Source of the DNA: a bacterium | GTDB taxonomy: Bacteria > Patescibacteriota > Gracilibacteria > UBA1369 > PNNO01 | Length of the DNA: 64,000 nt | Direction of reading: 5' to 3' | NCBI GenBank assembly: GCA_013824265.1 | Contig: PNNO01000005.1 | Coordinates: forward strand, 248,001 to 312,000 | Part shown: piece after piece, positions 8,577 through 17,282 of the stretch | Numbering within the stretch: the first letter of the stretch is position 1 | How the letters are laid out: each line of letters starts with the position of its first letter | Made by a program: the position numbers and the translations under genes | The notes under the pieces: generated by a model | Told to the model about the DNA's origin: nothing | The model's input: only the letters and a program-made list of their open reading frames with translations | Database searches by the model: none

Positions 8577-9160
8577 TTTGGTGAGAAGCAGATGGCTGTT
8601 GCTTGTAGAGAGTCAGTATCTGCGGTTCCTCCACCTGCGTTCAAATGCCATGCATTACACGTTCTGGCCTCAACACTCGTTGTTAATGCAGACATTGGAT
8701 TTTGGCTTCCAAGGAATATATCTCCAGCTTCAACTTGTATTACATTTCCAAGACACCCAGTTAGAATATCTCCTGTGGTGCAAATTGATGAGGCAGATTG
8801 AGGAGAGGTGCTTTTTCCAACATTAACTGTATCAAAAACTTTATAGTACCTCCCAACTGATTCAGCTTTTATTTTGCCAGCCACAGTAATATCACCACTT
8901 GTTGCCAAATTATCATTAATATAAACCGACCGCTCCCCAATATAAATTCCAGCAACGTATATTTTCCCTGTGTTTTCTATGTTCCCGCGCAAGTCAGTGT
9001 CTCCCGTAACATTTAATCCGCTAAAAGTGGGGATTATGTCTCCGCTTGGTGGATTGGTACTCGGCAAGGCACTAAGTGGGTTCGGAAATAATGTAATAGC
9101 TGTAAAAAGCCCGAAAACAAGAAAAATTGAAGCGGCAATAATTTTTGATAAGTTTTTCAT
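8573..9160 (-). CDS. Secreted protein of unknown function
   Basis: A 195-residue exported protein with an N-terminal signal or anchor (about residues 8-30). The middle consists of short beta-strand-like repeats (SGLNVTGDTDLRGNI, TGKIYVAGIYIG, SGDITVAGKI), as in beta-helical or tail-fibre-like shafts. The C-terminal third has four cysteines (SSICTTG, TGCLGN, RTCNAW, AICFS). This architecture is common in predicted surface proteins of Patescibacteria, but I cannot assign a function. The stop overlaps that of the convergent lipoprotein gene. Confidence 0.78.
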   Translation of the reverse strand: MKNLSKIIAASIFLVFGLFTAITLFPNPLSALPSTNPPSGDIIPTFSGLNVTGDTDLRGNIENTGKIYVAGIYIGERSVYINDNLATSGDITVAGKIKAESVGRYYKVFDTVNVGKSTSPQSASSICTTGDILTGCLGNVIQVEAGDIFLGSQNPMSALTTSVEARTCNAWHLNAGGGTADTDSLQATAICFSPN

Positions 9161-9238
9161 TTTTATATTTGTTTAAGAAATTATCTTAAGATTATACCAT
9201 TTTAGAGCCCTTTTTTCAATCTTATAACTTTTTTGAAG

Positions 9239-10264
9239 TTAAAGAAGGTCGGAAAGAAGTGTGACGAAAACCGTTATTATTGACTCGTCTGTTTCTCCGT
9301 CAGCATCTCTTACGAGCAATCTAACAAGGTATTCTCCGGATTTTTTGAATGTAACGAAGGTGCTGTTTGAGCTTGTCCATGAGGTATCCCACATAATATC
9401 GTTTTCGCCGGTATAGTTAAAATCCCATTTGTATTGAAGCTCATTTCCGTCCGGATCGTAAGAATTGCCACCATCTAAATTTATATGGCCATTTTCGTTA
9501 GTAGGCGTTGATTCAATTTTGGCTATCGGGGCCCTGTTCTGGCGCACATAAACGGTTTGTTTGTAAAAAGATGAAACCCCTTCAGGGTCGCGAACTTCCA
9601 TTGTTATGTTTTTAATCCCGGGATAATCAAAGTTATGTTTTACCAAAGTTGTTTTTTTAAATTTTGTATCCCATTCCCCATCGGTGTTAAAATCATATCT
9701 GTATTCAAGAAGATTTCTTCTGTACTGGCTGTCCGATGACGAGGAACTATCTAAAATAAATTCGGTTGCCGGTGTGCCGACTTTTGGATTGATTGAAAAA
9801 TAAGCTTCGGGTGCAGTGTTTTCAACTATATATATTTTTTGTGTCGTACTTGAAACATTCCCTCCGCGGTCGAGCACTTCCATGCGTACAGTTTTAAGTC
9901 CCGGGGTTTCATAAACATAATTTTCGTTTCTTGTTACCGAAAAATAGGTATCAACCTGTCCGTCATTTTCAAAATCAAACCGGACTTCAAGAAGATTTGT
10001 GGATGTTTCTTCGTCTGTTGAGCCGTTCCCGTCGAACGTAAATTTTGTTGATGTTGTGCCGCTTAATTGATCAAGATTCCCGGTGTCGTTTCTTACTCGC
10101 AAAACAGCCTTGGGTGGAAGATCTTGTTCTCCTTCTTCGTAAGAATAATAGTCCACGGTTTCACCTGATCCGCTTGCAAGCATGCTGGCAAAGGTTATGT
10201 CAGCCGTTAAAAACGATGAAAGAACAATCAATATTGTGATAAAAATAAATATTATTTTTTTCAT
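9239..10264 (-). CDS. Secreted PKD-repeat protein
   Basis: A 341-residue exported protein. A signal peptide (residues 1-26) is followed by three PKD-like beta-sandwich repeats (about 50-145, 148-240 and 245-338), recognisable by FTFDGNGSTDEE, FILDSSSSSDSQ and INLDGGNSYDPDG openings and the following FDF/YDFN/WDFN strands. PKD repeats mediate surface adhesion or act as spacers. No membrane anchor or catalytic domain is seen, so it is either released or held by partners. The same repeat family is abundant in the 56.8-63.6 kb cluster. Confidence 0.87.
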   Translation of the reverse strand: MKKIIFIFITILIVLSSFLTADITFASMLASGSGETVDYYSYEEGEQDLPPKAVLRVRNDTGNLDQLSGTTSTKFTFDGNGSTDEETSTNLLEVRFDFENDGQVDTYFSVTRNENYVYETPGLKTVRMEVLDRGGNVSSTTQKIYIVENTAPEAYFSINPKVGTPATEFILDSSSSSDSQYRRNLLEYRYDFNTDGEWDTKFKKTTLVKHNFDYPGIKNITMEVRDPEGVSSFYKQTVYVRQNRAPIAKIESTPTNENGHINLDGGNSYDPDGNELQYKWDFNYTGENDIMWDTSWTSSNSTFVTFKKSGEYLVRLLVRDADGETDESIITVFVTLLSDLL

Positions 10265-10294
10265 TTTCTCCCGGATTTATTAAAACAAGGGAGT

Positions 10295-10323
10295 ATTCTG
10301 CGACAAAAATACAGAAAAGTCAA
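10295..10323 (-). promoter_or_regulatory. Promoter for the PKD protein gene (minus strand)
   Basis: On the minus strand TTGACT (10318-10323), a 17-nt spacer and CAGAAT (10295-10300) precede the ATG at 10264. Its -35 forms one arm of an inverted repeat shared with the divergent promoter. Confidence 0.45.
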
Positions 10324-10331
10324 CAATAATC

Positions 10332-10359
10332 TTGACTTTTTGGGAAATAGTTTTATTGT
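10332..10359 (+). promoter_or_regulatory. Promoter for the 10385 gene
   Basis: TTGACT (10332-10337), a 16-nt spacer and TATTGT (10354-10359) lie 25 bp before the ATG. The -35 is the mirror of the divergent promoter's -35 (AAAAGTCAA, 8 nt, TTGACTTTT). Confidence 0.5.
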
Positions 10360-10384
10360 CTTCCTCTGTATGTAACAAGTTTAT

Positions 10385-10864
10385 ATGGATTTATCTCAAT
10401 CTAAATGTGAGGAAGGTGCCGAAATTATAATCTTCGAGAAAGCAGTTATAGGTAAGGCTTTATCGATTTGGAAAAAAGGAAATATGGAAAAAGATGATAC
10501 AGCCATTAGAATGGCAAGTGGTCGATTTGAAATGATGAAAGATATAAATCCTTTAGCCAAGTATTTTGGTGGAGTGGCAAAGATACAATTAAGAGATGGT
10601 GATTTGGAAAAAAATCTTATTGATGTTTTTCAATCTATGGATGTAATAATGCAGCAATCTGATGCCGACTTTGATTATTTATTCAGGGCTTGTAAGCAAA
10701 TGCTGTATCATTTGTCTTCAGATGACGGATTTTTTGATTTTGATTTTGTGGCTTCTTCGGAATCAACTCTTGATGAAGTCAAAAAGATTATATCTGAAAT
10801 AAACGCTAATGGACCACAGAAAAAGTTGTTGGCAAAACTTTATTTATGTTTGGTCACTCTTTAA
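10385..10864 (+). CDS. Hypothetical soluble protein
   Basis: A 159-residue, probably all-helical cytosolic protein with no match that I recognise. It lacks a signal peptide and membrane segments. The middle contains acidic stretches (SDADFDY, SSDDGFFDFDF). It has its own promoter and ends one base before the convergent 622-residue membrane protein gene, so the two genes share no terminator space. Confidence 0.7.
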   Translation: MDLSQSKCEEGAEIIIFEKAVIGKALSIWKKGNMEKDDTAIRMASGRFEMMKDINPLAKYFGGVAKIQLRDGDLEKNLIDVFQSMDVIMQQSDADFDYLFRACKQMLYHLSSDDGFFDFDFVASSESTLDEVKKIISEINANGPQKKLLAKLYLCLVTL

Positions 10865-10865
10865 T

Positions 10866-12734
10866 CTAAAGAGACTCTACTATCTGAATTTTAACATTAT
10901 CCGGTACGGATGGTATGTTCGGTGACCATGCCGGCCAAATATCTATGGATACGCTGTTTATTGAAGGCAGTTGTTGTATATAAAGTTCAGCTTCATCAAC
11001 ACTTTTTCCGAGGATGTGTTCTTTAATGTTCTCTATTATTCTTTTGCCACCTTCTTTATCAGGGCTTATTTCATATTGCTCTATTCCTTTTATCGTTGCC
11101 GTTATTTTTTGTCTCGTAGGGTCGTCGCCTTCTTCAATAGGGACAAGCCTTATTGTTACACTTTCAGTGTCTATTTTTGTCAGCACTTTTTCAGGATTTT
11201 TTGAAAGCTTTAGTTTGGCTCTAAGTATATTAAGAAGCTCATTATAATTATATGAAATTCCTTTTACATACATTTGTCCGGTTACTTCAAAGGATTCAAC
11301 AATTTGTCCTTCAATGTTATCCGGTACGGATATTGTAGGCGTTCCTGTATAGAATGCTCCATTGCCTGTTAAAAGCGTAAGCTCCATGTTGTTTTCTTGG
11401 TTCATTTTAAGAACCTGCATTTTTAACTCTTCTTCTACCGCGTTCATAAGTTCTGTCTCCATTTTGCCTTTTGCAGCAGTCAAATCTTCAGCTGAGACCA
11501 TTTTATGAGTAATCGTTTCTCCGCCGGCAAATTTTGACTTATTTTCAGCATATATTTTTTGTCTGTTGTCTTCCGATAGTCCCGGTAGGAAGAATTTCGC
11601 AGGTTCTATATTCCCGCGTTCTCCTATAATTTGGCCATTGGCATCAAGTTCATCGGCTACCACGAACGCATCCACAGTCCCCGGTCCACTTAAACTGCCG
11701 GACGGAACAGTTATGCTGTTTTGAATTCTATAAACAAGTCCGTCATCTGTTTGGAATCTGGTTTGTTCTATCAATGGCCATTCTTTGCCTGATGTATTAG
11801 ATATTGTTAATGTCCCGGTAGCATTTTTCCCCTCAAATTTATTTCCTGTTGTTGAATATGTCATCTTTTTTACCATGGTAACTTCAGCCGGGAAGCTTGC
11901 TATTACATTCGCCGGATGCGTATCAAGATAATTTCTATTGCTCGTTGCTTCCGCCAGTGTAACATTTGAAGAAACCGTTACAGTGTCCGATTTAGGAGTT
12001 ATTTTTACAGTAGCTCCCGGAATTGCTATATAAACTATAAGGAAAAGTATTAGGACAGATACCGTTATAAGAATTGTCAGAGCCTGTCTGTTTGGAGAGA
12101 CAAGAACATACCTGTTTTTTTCTTTTTTCTTTTTCTGCTGATTGTCTTTTATCCTTTGTGTTAGGGGATTAGAGCTTGTCTCTTCAGTCTTCTTTGTCCT
12201 CCTTATAAGTTCTGCTATGGATAATTTTTTTGATTTAAGTCTCGTAGGAGTATCATCTTCAAATGTATTGATACTGGCCTCGAGAGGCGAAATTTTCATG
12301 TAATCGTCCGTAAGTTTTCCGGATACAAGAGATGGATGTTCACTTCCTTCCAGTTTGTCGAAAACGGTGAATCCTGCCCTGCTTGCAAGCTGCATTCCGT
12401 TTGTGTCGTTGGTTATTATGAAAACATTCTTTTTTAAATCTTCAATCTTTCGTTTTAAAATTCGCAAATTTATAACGCTCTGAAAAAGTATCGCGCGTTT
12501 TGGAATAACTATGTAAATATTTTTCATTTTGTACTTTCTGAGTTTGTCGTAGATGCTTGTGATTTCATCATCTATATCTGTGAAAAGTACTTTTTTCTTG
12601 GATATTATTTTTGCCTGAAGAGCAGCTTCTTTTACAGGATCAATTTCTCCCTGAATAATGCTTCTTTTTTGCAAAGACATCCCCATTTCTGGTGTTTCTT
12701 TTGAAGATTCTGTTTTTTTGCGCAAAGGATTCAT
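10866..12734 (-). CDS. Large single-pass membrane protein of unknown function
   Basis: A 622-residue protein in three parts. Residues 1-200 are cytosolic and include a Rossmann-like region with repeated beta-alpha units (KKKVLFTDIDDE, KNIYIVIPKR, KNVFIITNDTNG) that recalls a conserved Patescibacteria domain. A transmembrane helix spans about 215-237. An extracellular region of about 380 residues rich in beta strands follows; similar proteins are sometimes labelled baseplate J-like, which I cannot confirm. It starts 3 bp after the FtsA/PilM-like gene, so the two are likely cotranscribed and may act together at the envelope. Confidence 0.75.
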   Translation of the reverse strand: MNPLRKKTESSKETPEMGMSLQKRSIIQGEIDPVKEAALQAKIISKKKVLFTDIDDEITSIYDKLRKYKMKNIYIVIPKRAILFQSVINLRILKRKIEDLKKNVFIITNDTNGMQLASRAGFTVFDKLEGSEHPSLVSGKLTDDYMKISPLEASINTFEDDTPTRLKSKKLSIAELIRRTKKTEETSSNPLTQRIKDNQQKKKKEKNRYVLVSPNRQALTILITVSVLILFLIVYIAIPGATVKITPKSDTVTVSSNVTLAEATSNRNYLDTHPANVIASFPAEVTMVKKMTYSTTGNKFEGKNATGTLTISNTSGKEWPLIEQTRFQTDDGLVYRIQNSITVPSGSLSGPGTVDAFVVADELDANGQIIGERGNIEPAKFFLPGLSEDNRQKIYAENKSKFAGGETITHKMVSAEDLTAAKGKMETELMNAVEEELKMQVLKMNQENNMELTLLTGNGAFYTGTPTISVPDNIEGQIVESFEVTGQMYVKGISYNYNELLNILRAKLKLSKNPEKVLTKIDTESVTIRLVPIEEGDDPTRQKITATIKGIEQYEISPDKEGGKRIIENIKEHILGKSVDEAELYIQQLPSINSVSIDIWPAWSPNIPSVPDNVKIQIVESL

Positions 12735-12737
12735 GTT

Positions 12738-13988
12738 TTAAATCTGCATTAAACGAACAATCTTTTTTAATATTTTTGACAGAACTTTTTCTTCTCCAAG
12801 ATATTCAAGCCCAAGGTTTGCAAGGGCAAGAGGAGTTATGTCCTGTGAGTCTTTTAAACGCTTTGTTTCATCAACCATATTACTCACCATTTTAGGTTGA
12901 AGGAAGCCAATTTGTGGTTTTTGAGAGAAAGGCAGTTTTTTAAACCATTCTCTTGTTTCGAGCACTTCCTTTATTTCAGGCAAATGAGATCCGCCTCCAC
13001 AAAGAAGGATTTTTGTAGGAAGGGAGTCAAGGTCTTCGAATTCAGCCAGCGTAAGGGCGACTCCGGAAAGCCAAACTTCACAATCACTTTTCATGGCTTC
13101 TCGTATTATCTTGTGTGATTGTTTTTCAAGTTTATCCGAGCTGTAAGCTATTTTTACGTCTTCAGCTTCTTCAAATGAAATATTTAAACTTTGAGCCAGT
13201 CTTTTTGTGAAAGTTCTTCCTCCGAGAGTGAACATTCTTGTGCCTTCAACACTGCCGTTTCTTACAACTGCAATGTCCGTTGTTCCTCCTCCGATATCAA
13301 TAAAAATGGATGAAAAATTTCCGCCGTCTTCATTCCCCATACACCTTGCTACAGCGTACGGTTCCGCAGTTATTGCCATTAATTCTTTGTTCAGTTCCGC
13401 CGCTATTGTTTGCAAAGCCCCAAAATGTACAAGCGGAGCAAAAGCGTTAAATATACTTATATCCACATCTTTCCCCTGAAATCCTATTGGATTTGCGACC
13501 TTGTAGCTGTCAATTTGGACATCCACAATTGCCGCGTTAACAAGTTTTACGTCTATTTCGTTGTATCCGGTTTCAAAAGCAAGGTCGCCTCTTACTTTGT
13601 CAAAAGCTTTCCACTGAATTTTGTGAACTATATTTTTAAGCTCGGCAAGATCTATTTTAGTGCTTGGTTCACGGCGTGTGTAAGAGAGCATTGTTGTTGC
13701 CCCTTTTACAAGCTCGCCGGCAATTCCCATAATCATTTGATTAGCCGAAACTCCGGCCATTCTTTCGGCATCTTTTATTGCTTTTTCGCAGTTACGAATA
13801 ACGCCGCCGATATCTGTTACCGCTCCGCTTTGCATGTCTCCCAGTTTTTGCTTTTGTCTACCGACACCAATCACGCGACCCTTTGTTCCCTCGGAGAGGC
13901 AAACAAGCGCCTTAACAATTTCGGTGCCGATATCAAGTGCGAGGTAGATATTTCTACCGCCACTAGTTTTTCGTGTGAAAATAGCCAT
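12738..13988 (-). CDS. FtsA/PilM-like actin-fold ATPase
   Basis: A 416-residue member of the FtsA/PilM branch of the actin superfamily. Phosphate-1 (LALDIGTEIVKALV, about residues 16-30), an SHS2-type insert (about 90-175), phosphate-2 (IFIDIGGGTTDIAVV, about 230-245) and the adenosine motif (LLCGGGSHLPEI, about 335) are all visible. FtsA tethers FtsZ to the membrane; PilM organises type IV pilus inner-membrane proteins. The C terminus (ILKKIVRLMQI) could be an amphipathic membrane-targeting helix as in FtsA. Pairing with a membrane protein instead of ftsZ leaves the role open. Confidence 0.86.
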   Translation of the reverse strand: MAIFTRKTSGGRNIYLALDIGTEIVKALVCLSEGTKGRVIGVGRQKQKLGDMQSGAVTDIGGVIRNCEKAIKDAERMAGVSANQMIMGIAGELVKGATTMLSYTRREPSTKIDLAELKNIVHKIQWKAFDKVRGDLAFETGYNEIDVKLVNAAIVDVQIDSYKVANPIGFQGKDVDISIFNAFAPLVHFGALQTIAAELNKELMAITAEPYAVARCMGNEDGGNFSSIFIDIGGGTTDIAVVRNGSVEGTRMFTLGGRTFTKRLAQSLNISFEEAEDVKIAYSSDKLEKQSHKIIREAMKSDCEVWLSGVALTLAEFEDLDSLPTKILLCGGGSHLPEIKEVLETREWFKKLPFSQKPQIGFLQPKMVSNMVDETKRLKDSQDITPLALANLGLEYLGEEKVLSKILKKIVRLMQI

Positions 13989-14007
13989 CAGAGACGAACG
14001 TTAGTAA

Positions 14008-14034
14008 GGCTCTTCGCGAGCGTAAGCGCGAGCC
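14008..14034 (-). other. GC-rich hairpin in the FtsA-like gene leader
   Basis: GGCTC...CGCG and CGCGAGCC arms form a stable stem within the roughly 100-nt leader between the predicted transcription start and the ATG at 13988. The rest of the leader has no other structure that I can support. Confidence 0.4.
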
Positions 14035-14098
14035 AGCTGTGAGCGGAGTAAAGCTCCATTAATAAGATGAAAAAGCCTTTGTTTACTTGAGCCCATTC

Positions 14099-14127
14099 AT
14101 TCTATAGAAAGCCATTCTTTCGGTCAA
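14099..14127 (-). promoter_or_regulatory. Promoter for the FtsA-like gene (minus strand)
   Basis: On the minus strand TTGACC (14122-14127), a 17-nt spacer and TAGAAT (14099-14104) are well placed for transcription toward 13988, giving a leader of about 100 nt. Confidence 0.55.
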
Positions 14128-14143
14128 GAAGTAAAGATATTTT

Positions 14144-15259
14144 TTACTTGAACCAGTCGCCGGCATCGTCAAATGAAATCTTTTTCTCGTTTTTTTTCTT
14201 ATGTCTTTCAAATCCAAATTCTATAATTTTATCTATTAATTCTTTGTATGGAATGCCTGATTCCTGCCACATTTTTGGGTACATGCTTATTGACGTGAAA
14301 CCCGGCAGAGTGTTTATTTCGTTTAGATAAAGCGCTTTTGCAGATTCGTCGTAAAAAAGATCAACTCTGGAAAGCCCGCTGCAATCAAGAATTTTGTATG
14401 CTTTAATCGCAATTTGCTGTACTTCTTTTTCAAGTGATTCCGGTATATTTGCTGGAACTTGGGTGCTTGATTTTCCGTTGACGTATTTGTCGTTGTAATC
14501 ATAAAATTCTCCACCGACCAAAACTTCTCCGACACGTGCTATTTTTGGTTCTTCGTTACCTAAAACCGCGCATTCAAGTTCTCTTATTTTCAATCCTTTT
14601 TCTATTAGAATTCTGTGATCAAATTGGCATGCCAAATCAATCGCTTTTTCAAGCTCGTCTCTATTTTTTGCTTTACTTATGCCGACTGAAGAGCCCATGT
14701 TTGCCGGTTTAACAAAAATTGGGTAATCAAGTTTATCTTCAGTTTTTTTAATTACACCTTCTTTGTTGTTATTCCATTCGAGTTTTGTAGTGCCAATATA
14801 TGGAACCACAGGAAGGCCAGCCTGTTCCCAAACAGCCTTTGTCGTAAGTTTATCCATGCTAACCGATGAAGCTAAAACTCCACATCCGGTGTATGGAACA
14901 TTAGCCATTTCAAAAAGTCCCTGAATTGTGCCGTCTTCTCCATATGGGCCATGTAGAGCCGGGAAAAAGATATCAACTTTCTCTTTTTTGTAGTTCCCTT
15001 CCGACAAAACCAAAAGTTCATTTGATCCGCTTTCTATGTTTGGAAATACCTCGGTTAGTCCATTGTAATTCCCATTTTTAAAAGCCTCTACGGTATTCTG
15101 GCCGGAAAGCCATTTCCCGTCTTTTGTTATTCCGATCTGTATTACATCGTACTTTTCTTTGTCCATTGTTTCTATAATGTTTTTAGCTGAAACAACAGAG
15201 ACTTCATGCTCTCCGCTACGTCCCCCAAAAACCACAGCTACACGTATTTTATTGGTCAT
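14144..15259 (-). CDS. ddl: D-alanine--D-alanine ligase
   Basis: A 371-residue ATP-grasp ligase that joins two D-alanines for the peptidoglycan stem peptide. The N-terminal substrate loop (VVFGGRSGEHEVS, residues 9-21), the LHGPYGEDGT loop (about 100), the ATP-grasp KPANMGSSVGISKA region (about 187) and the metal/ATP site EINTLPGFT (about 318) are intact. Its presence indicates peptidoglycan synthesis. The length is normal for the family. It reads in the same direction as, and upstream of, the FtsA-like gene, which has its own promoter. Confidence 0.96.
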   Translation of the reverse strand: MTNKIRVAVVFGGRSGEHEVSVVSAKNIIETMDKEKYDVIQIGITKDGKWLSGQNTVEAFKNGNYNGLTEVFPNIESGSNELLVLSEGNYKKEKVDIFFPALHGPYGEDGTIQGLFEMANVPYTGCGVLASSVSMDKLTTKAVWEQAGLPVVPYIGTTKLEWNNNKEGVIKKTEDKLDYPIFVKPANMGSSVGISKAKNRDELEKAIDLACQFDHRILIEKGLKIRELECAVLGNEEPKIARVGEVLVGGEFYDYNDKYVNGKSSTQVPANIPESLEKEVQQIAIKAYKILDCSGLSRVDLFYDESAKALYLNEINTLPGFTSISMYPKMWQESGIPYKELIDKIIEFGFERHKKKNEKKISFDDAGDWFK

Positions 15260-15604
15260 TATAAAAAATTAGATTTTGTAGTGAAAATATAACACAAAAG
15301 AATTTAATTGTGCCAATTTGGCTTGACGCGTAAAACAGAATTTTATAAATTTTTCGATTTTGAACGTTTTGAAATACTTTTCAGGCGAGGAATGAAAACT
15401 TCATCAATGACCAGCTCGTGCGTTGAAATTTAAAAGGATTTTTGATACTGGAAATTGAAATATTTCCCAGTCTGACTTCCGCTTAATTTCAAGTTATTGT
15501 GTAATGCCATATTTGGCTACCACGAGCCACTTTCTGCTTTAAATCAAGCGTGGTTTTGTGGTACGTTTTTGATATAAAAATATTTAAAATTTAACCAAAA
15601 AAAT
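15260..15604. other. 345-bp gene-free region
   Basis: No ORF or tRNA is visible between the ddl start and the HNH gene. It holds a promoter-like TTGACG...TAAATT at 15323-15351 and a hairpin at 15447-15471 (ACTGGAAAT and ATTTCCCAGT arms with one bulge). It could be a long leader of the HNH gene or a small RNA; nothing in the sequence decides between them. Confidence 0.5.
15323..15351 (+). promoter_or_regulatory. Possible promoter 250 bp upstream of the HNH gene
   Basis: TTGACG (15323-15328), 17 nt and TAAATT (15346-15351) match a sigma-70 layout. A shifted TATAAA would give a 15-nt spacer. It would produce a transcript with a long untranslated leader. Confidence 0.4.
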
Positions 15605-16582
15605 ATGATAAATCTTGAGAATCTGTCTGATAAGGAACTGTACGCTTATTGTAAAAAAGTTGGGTTTAATGCGCGGATCTGGACTCGTCGTTTTATGGCG
15701 ACTATTCCGGAAGTATTTAAAAGAAGATTATACAAAAAATATGGATATTGTTCTATTCATGAGTTTGCGGCAAAAATGGCCGGAGTAAGCTATAAGAATA
15801 CCGACGAGGTGTTAAGGATTGATGAGAAATTCAGTGAAATGCCAAAAATGAAGGGACTAATCGGAGAAATTGGGTTGAGCAAGCTCAAGGTTGTGGCTTG
15901 TATTGCAACAAAAGATATGGATAGTTTTTGGGCGGAAAAAGTTAAAAAAATGACAAAACAAGTGCTTGAAATTTACGTCAGGGAAATTAAAAATACTGTT
16001 CAAAAATTCCCCGGGGAATCGCATGAAGAAAACTTAAAAAATACTCAACAAGAAGAGCAAATCGGCCTCTTTGATTCGGAAAAATCCATATCACAAAATA
16101 ACGACAAGGCAAGTCCTAAGAAGACTTTTACGATCCAGGTAGACGAGGAAACTGAATTCGAACTTAGAAAATTCAAACAGATTTTAGAAAAAGAGAAGAA
16201 TGAGCCGGTAGATTGGAATTTCGCATTGAAAGAAATGACAAAAAGGGCGCTTAAAGGTGAGGTTTTGAAACAGAAACCGGTGCGTATCCCCAAACAGAAA
16301 GTGAATGTTTCGCGCTACATTTCGGCTAAAAAAAGATTCGACCTGGAGCGGAAATATCAGGGCCATTGTGCATATAAAGGTTGTAATAAGCCGGCCGAAC
16401 AAATTCATCATAAAGATGGGTTTGCGGCCGTGCGTAATCACGAAAACATTATTCCTCTTTGTAAAAACCATCACAATTTTGTTCATCAAAACTTTGCGGC
16501 GAATTTTGCGGCTGATAAAATTTTTAATAAATTCAAGCTGGAGAAAAGCGCTTCATTTGCCTTTAAACATAATTCTATATAA
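15605..16582 (+). CDS. HNH endonuclease domain protein
   Basis: A 325-residue protein with a C-terminal HNH nuclease module (about residues 255-297): a Cys pair (CAYKGC), the HHKDG element, an asparagine (RNHENI) and LCKNHH, the usual ββα-metal fold. The N-terminal 220 residues are charged and helical, and end in a region similar to DNA-binding helices (WNFALKEMTKRAL). Such free-standing HNH proteins may be homing-type or restriction-like nucleases. No methyltransferase or phage gene is adjacent. The long non-coding leader is unusual for this compact genome. Confidence 0.85.
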   Translation: MINLENLSDKELYAYCKKVGFNARIWTRRFMATIPEVFKRRLYKKYGYCSIHEFAAKMAGVSYKNTDEVLRIDEKFSEMPKMKGLIGEIGLSKLKVVACIATKDMDSFWAEKVKKMTKQVLEIYVREIKNTVQKFPGESHEENLKNTQQEEQIGLFDSEKSISQNNDKASPKKTFTIQVDEETEFELRKFKQILEKEKNEPVDWNFALKEMTKRALKGEVLKQKPVRIPKQKVNVSRYISAKKRFDLERKYQGHCAYKGCNKPAEQIHHKDGFAAVRNHENIIPLCKNHHNFVHQNFAANFAADKIFNKFKLEKSASFAFKHNSI

Positions 16583-16616
16583 AATAATAATCCGATATTT
16601 ATAAATTTATTTTTTT

Positions 16617-17282
16617 ATGCAGGAAAATATATTTATAAGAAGCCAGGAAGTTACTTCGACCTTCTTTGGAAAAGTGATGTTTGCTTTTTCTTTGGCCATT
16701 CTTGTTTCAACGCTCGGAGTTTGGCTTGGGTTTAGCTACTTAATAGAAATATTCATAAAAACCCCAAATCTTATATGGCTGGTTTTTATAGCTGAACTTG
16801 CATTAATTTTTACGTCTCCGGCATGGAGCAAAAAGAAGCCTCTTAATTACATACTTTTTTCAGGTTTTGCCCTTTTAACGGGAATATCTATTACTCCGCT
16901 TTTGTTGATGGCCGCAGTTACGGCTGGTAGCGACGTTATAGTAAAAGCTTTACTCGCAACCGTGCTTATGTTTGGAGCTGCCGGAGCAATTGGATGGACA
17001 ACAAAAAGGTCACTTGAAGGAATGAGAGGATTTTTGTCCATCACTCTGATTGGAATGCTTATAGTTGGGATAATCGGCATTTTTATTCCATGGGGAAGTA
17101 CTTTTGAAATGGTTTATTCGGGAATAGGAGTGATTCTTTTCAGTGGATATGCGATGTATGATTTTCAGAAAATAAAACAGTATCCGGAAGATGGATATAT
17201 TGATGCGGCAATGCAGCTTTATCTTGATATATTCAATCTGTTTATATTTATACTTAGACTTATTTTAAGCCAAAGATCATGA
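16617..17282 (+). CDS. BAX inhibitor-1 / YccA family membrane protein
   Basis: A 221-residue protein with about seven transmembrane helices. The family hallmarks are visible: the TSTFFGKVM N-terminal stretch, TKRSLEGMRGF loop and the C-terminal SGYAMYDFQKIKQ plus LYLDIFNLFIFILRL segments, which carry the paired acidic residues implicated in calcium leak in BsYetJ. It likely acts as an ion-leak or membrane-protein-quality factor. The TGA stop overlaps the next ATG by ATGA. Confidence 0.93.
   Translation: MQENIFIRSQEVTSTFFGKVMFAFSLAILVSTLGVWLGFSYLIEIFIKTPNLIWLVFIAELALIFTSPAWSKKKPLNYILFSGFALLTGISITPLLLMAAVTAGSDVIVKALLATVLMFGAAGAIGWTTKRSLEGMRGFLSITLIGMLIVGIIGIFIPWGSTFEMVYSGIGVILFSGYAMYDFQKIKQYPEDGYIDAAMQLYLDIFNLFIFILRLILSQRS

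Noticed and set aside
13410-14042. A 210-residue plus-strand reading frame antisense to the FtsA-like gene
   Set aside because: Its frame is opposite to an intact actin-fold ATPase with clear motifs, and its composition has no domain-like pattern; it is a shadow.
16305-16604. A 99-residue frame overlapping the HNH gene
   Set aside because: It overlaps the HNH catalytic module in another frame on the same strand and has no start signal.
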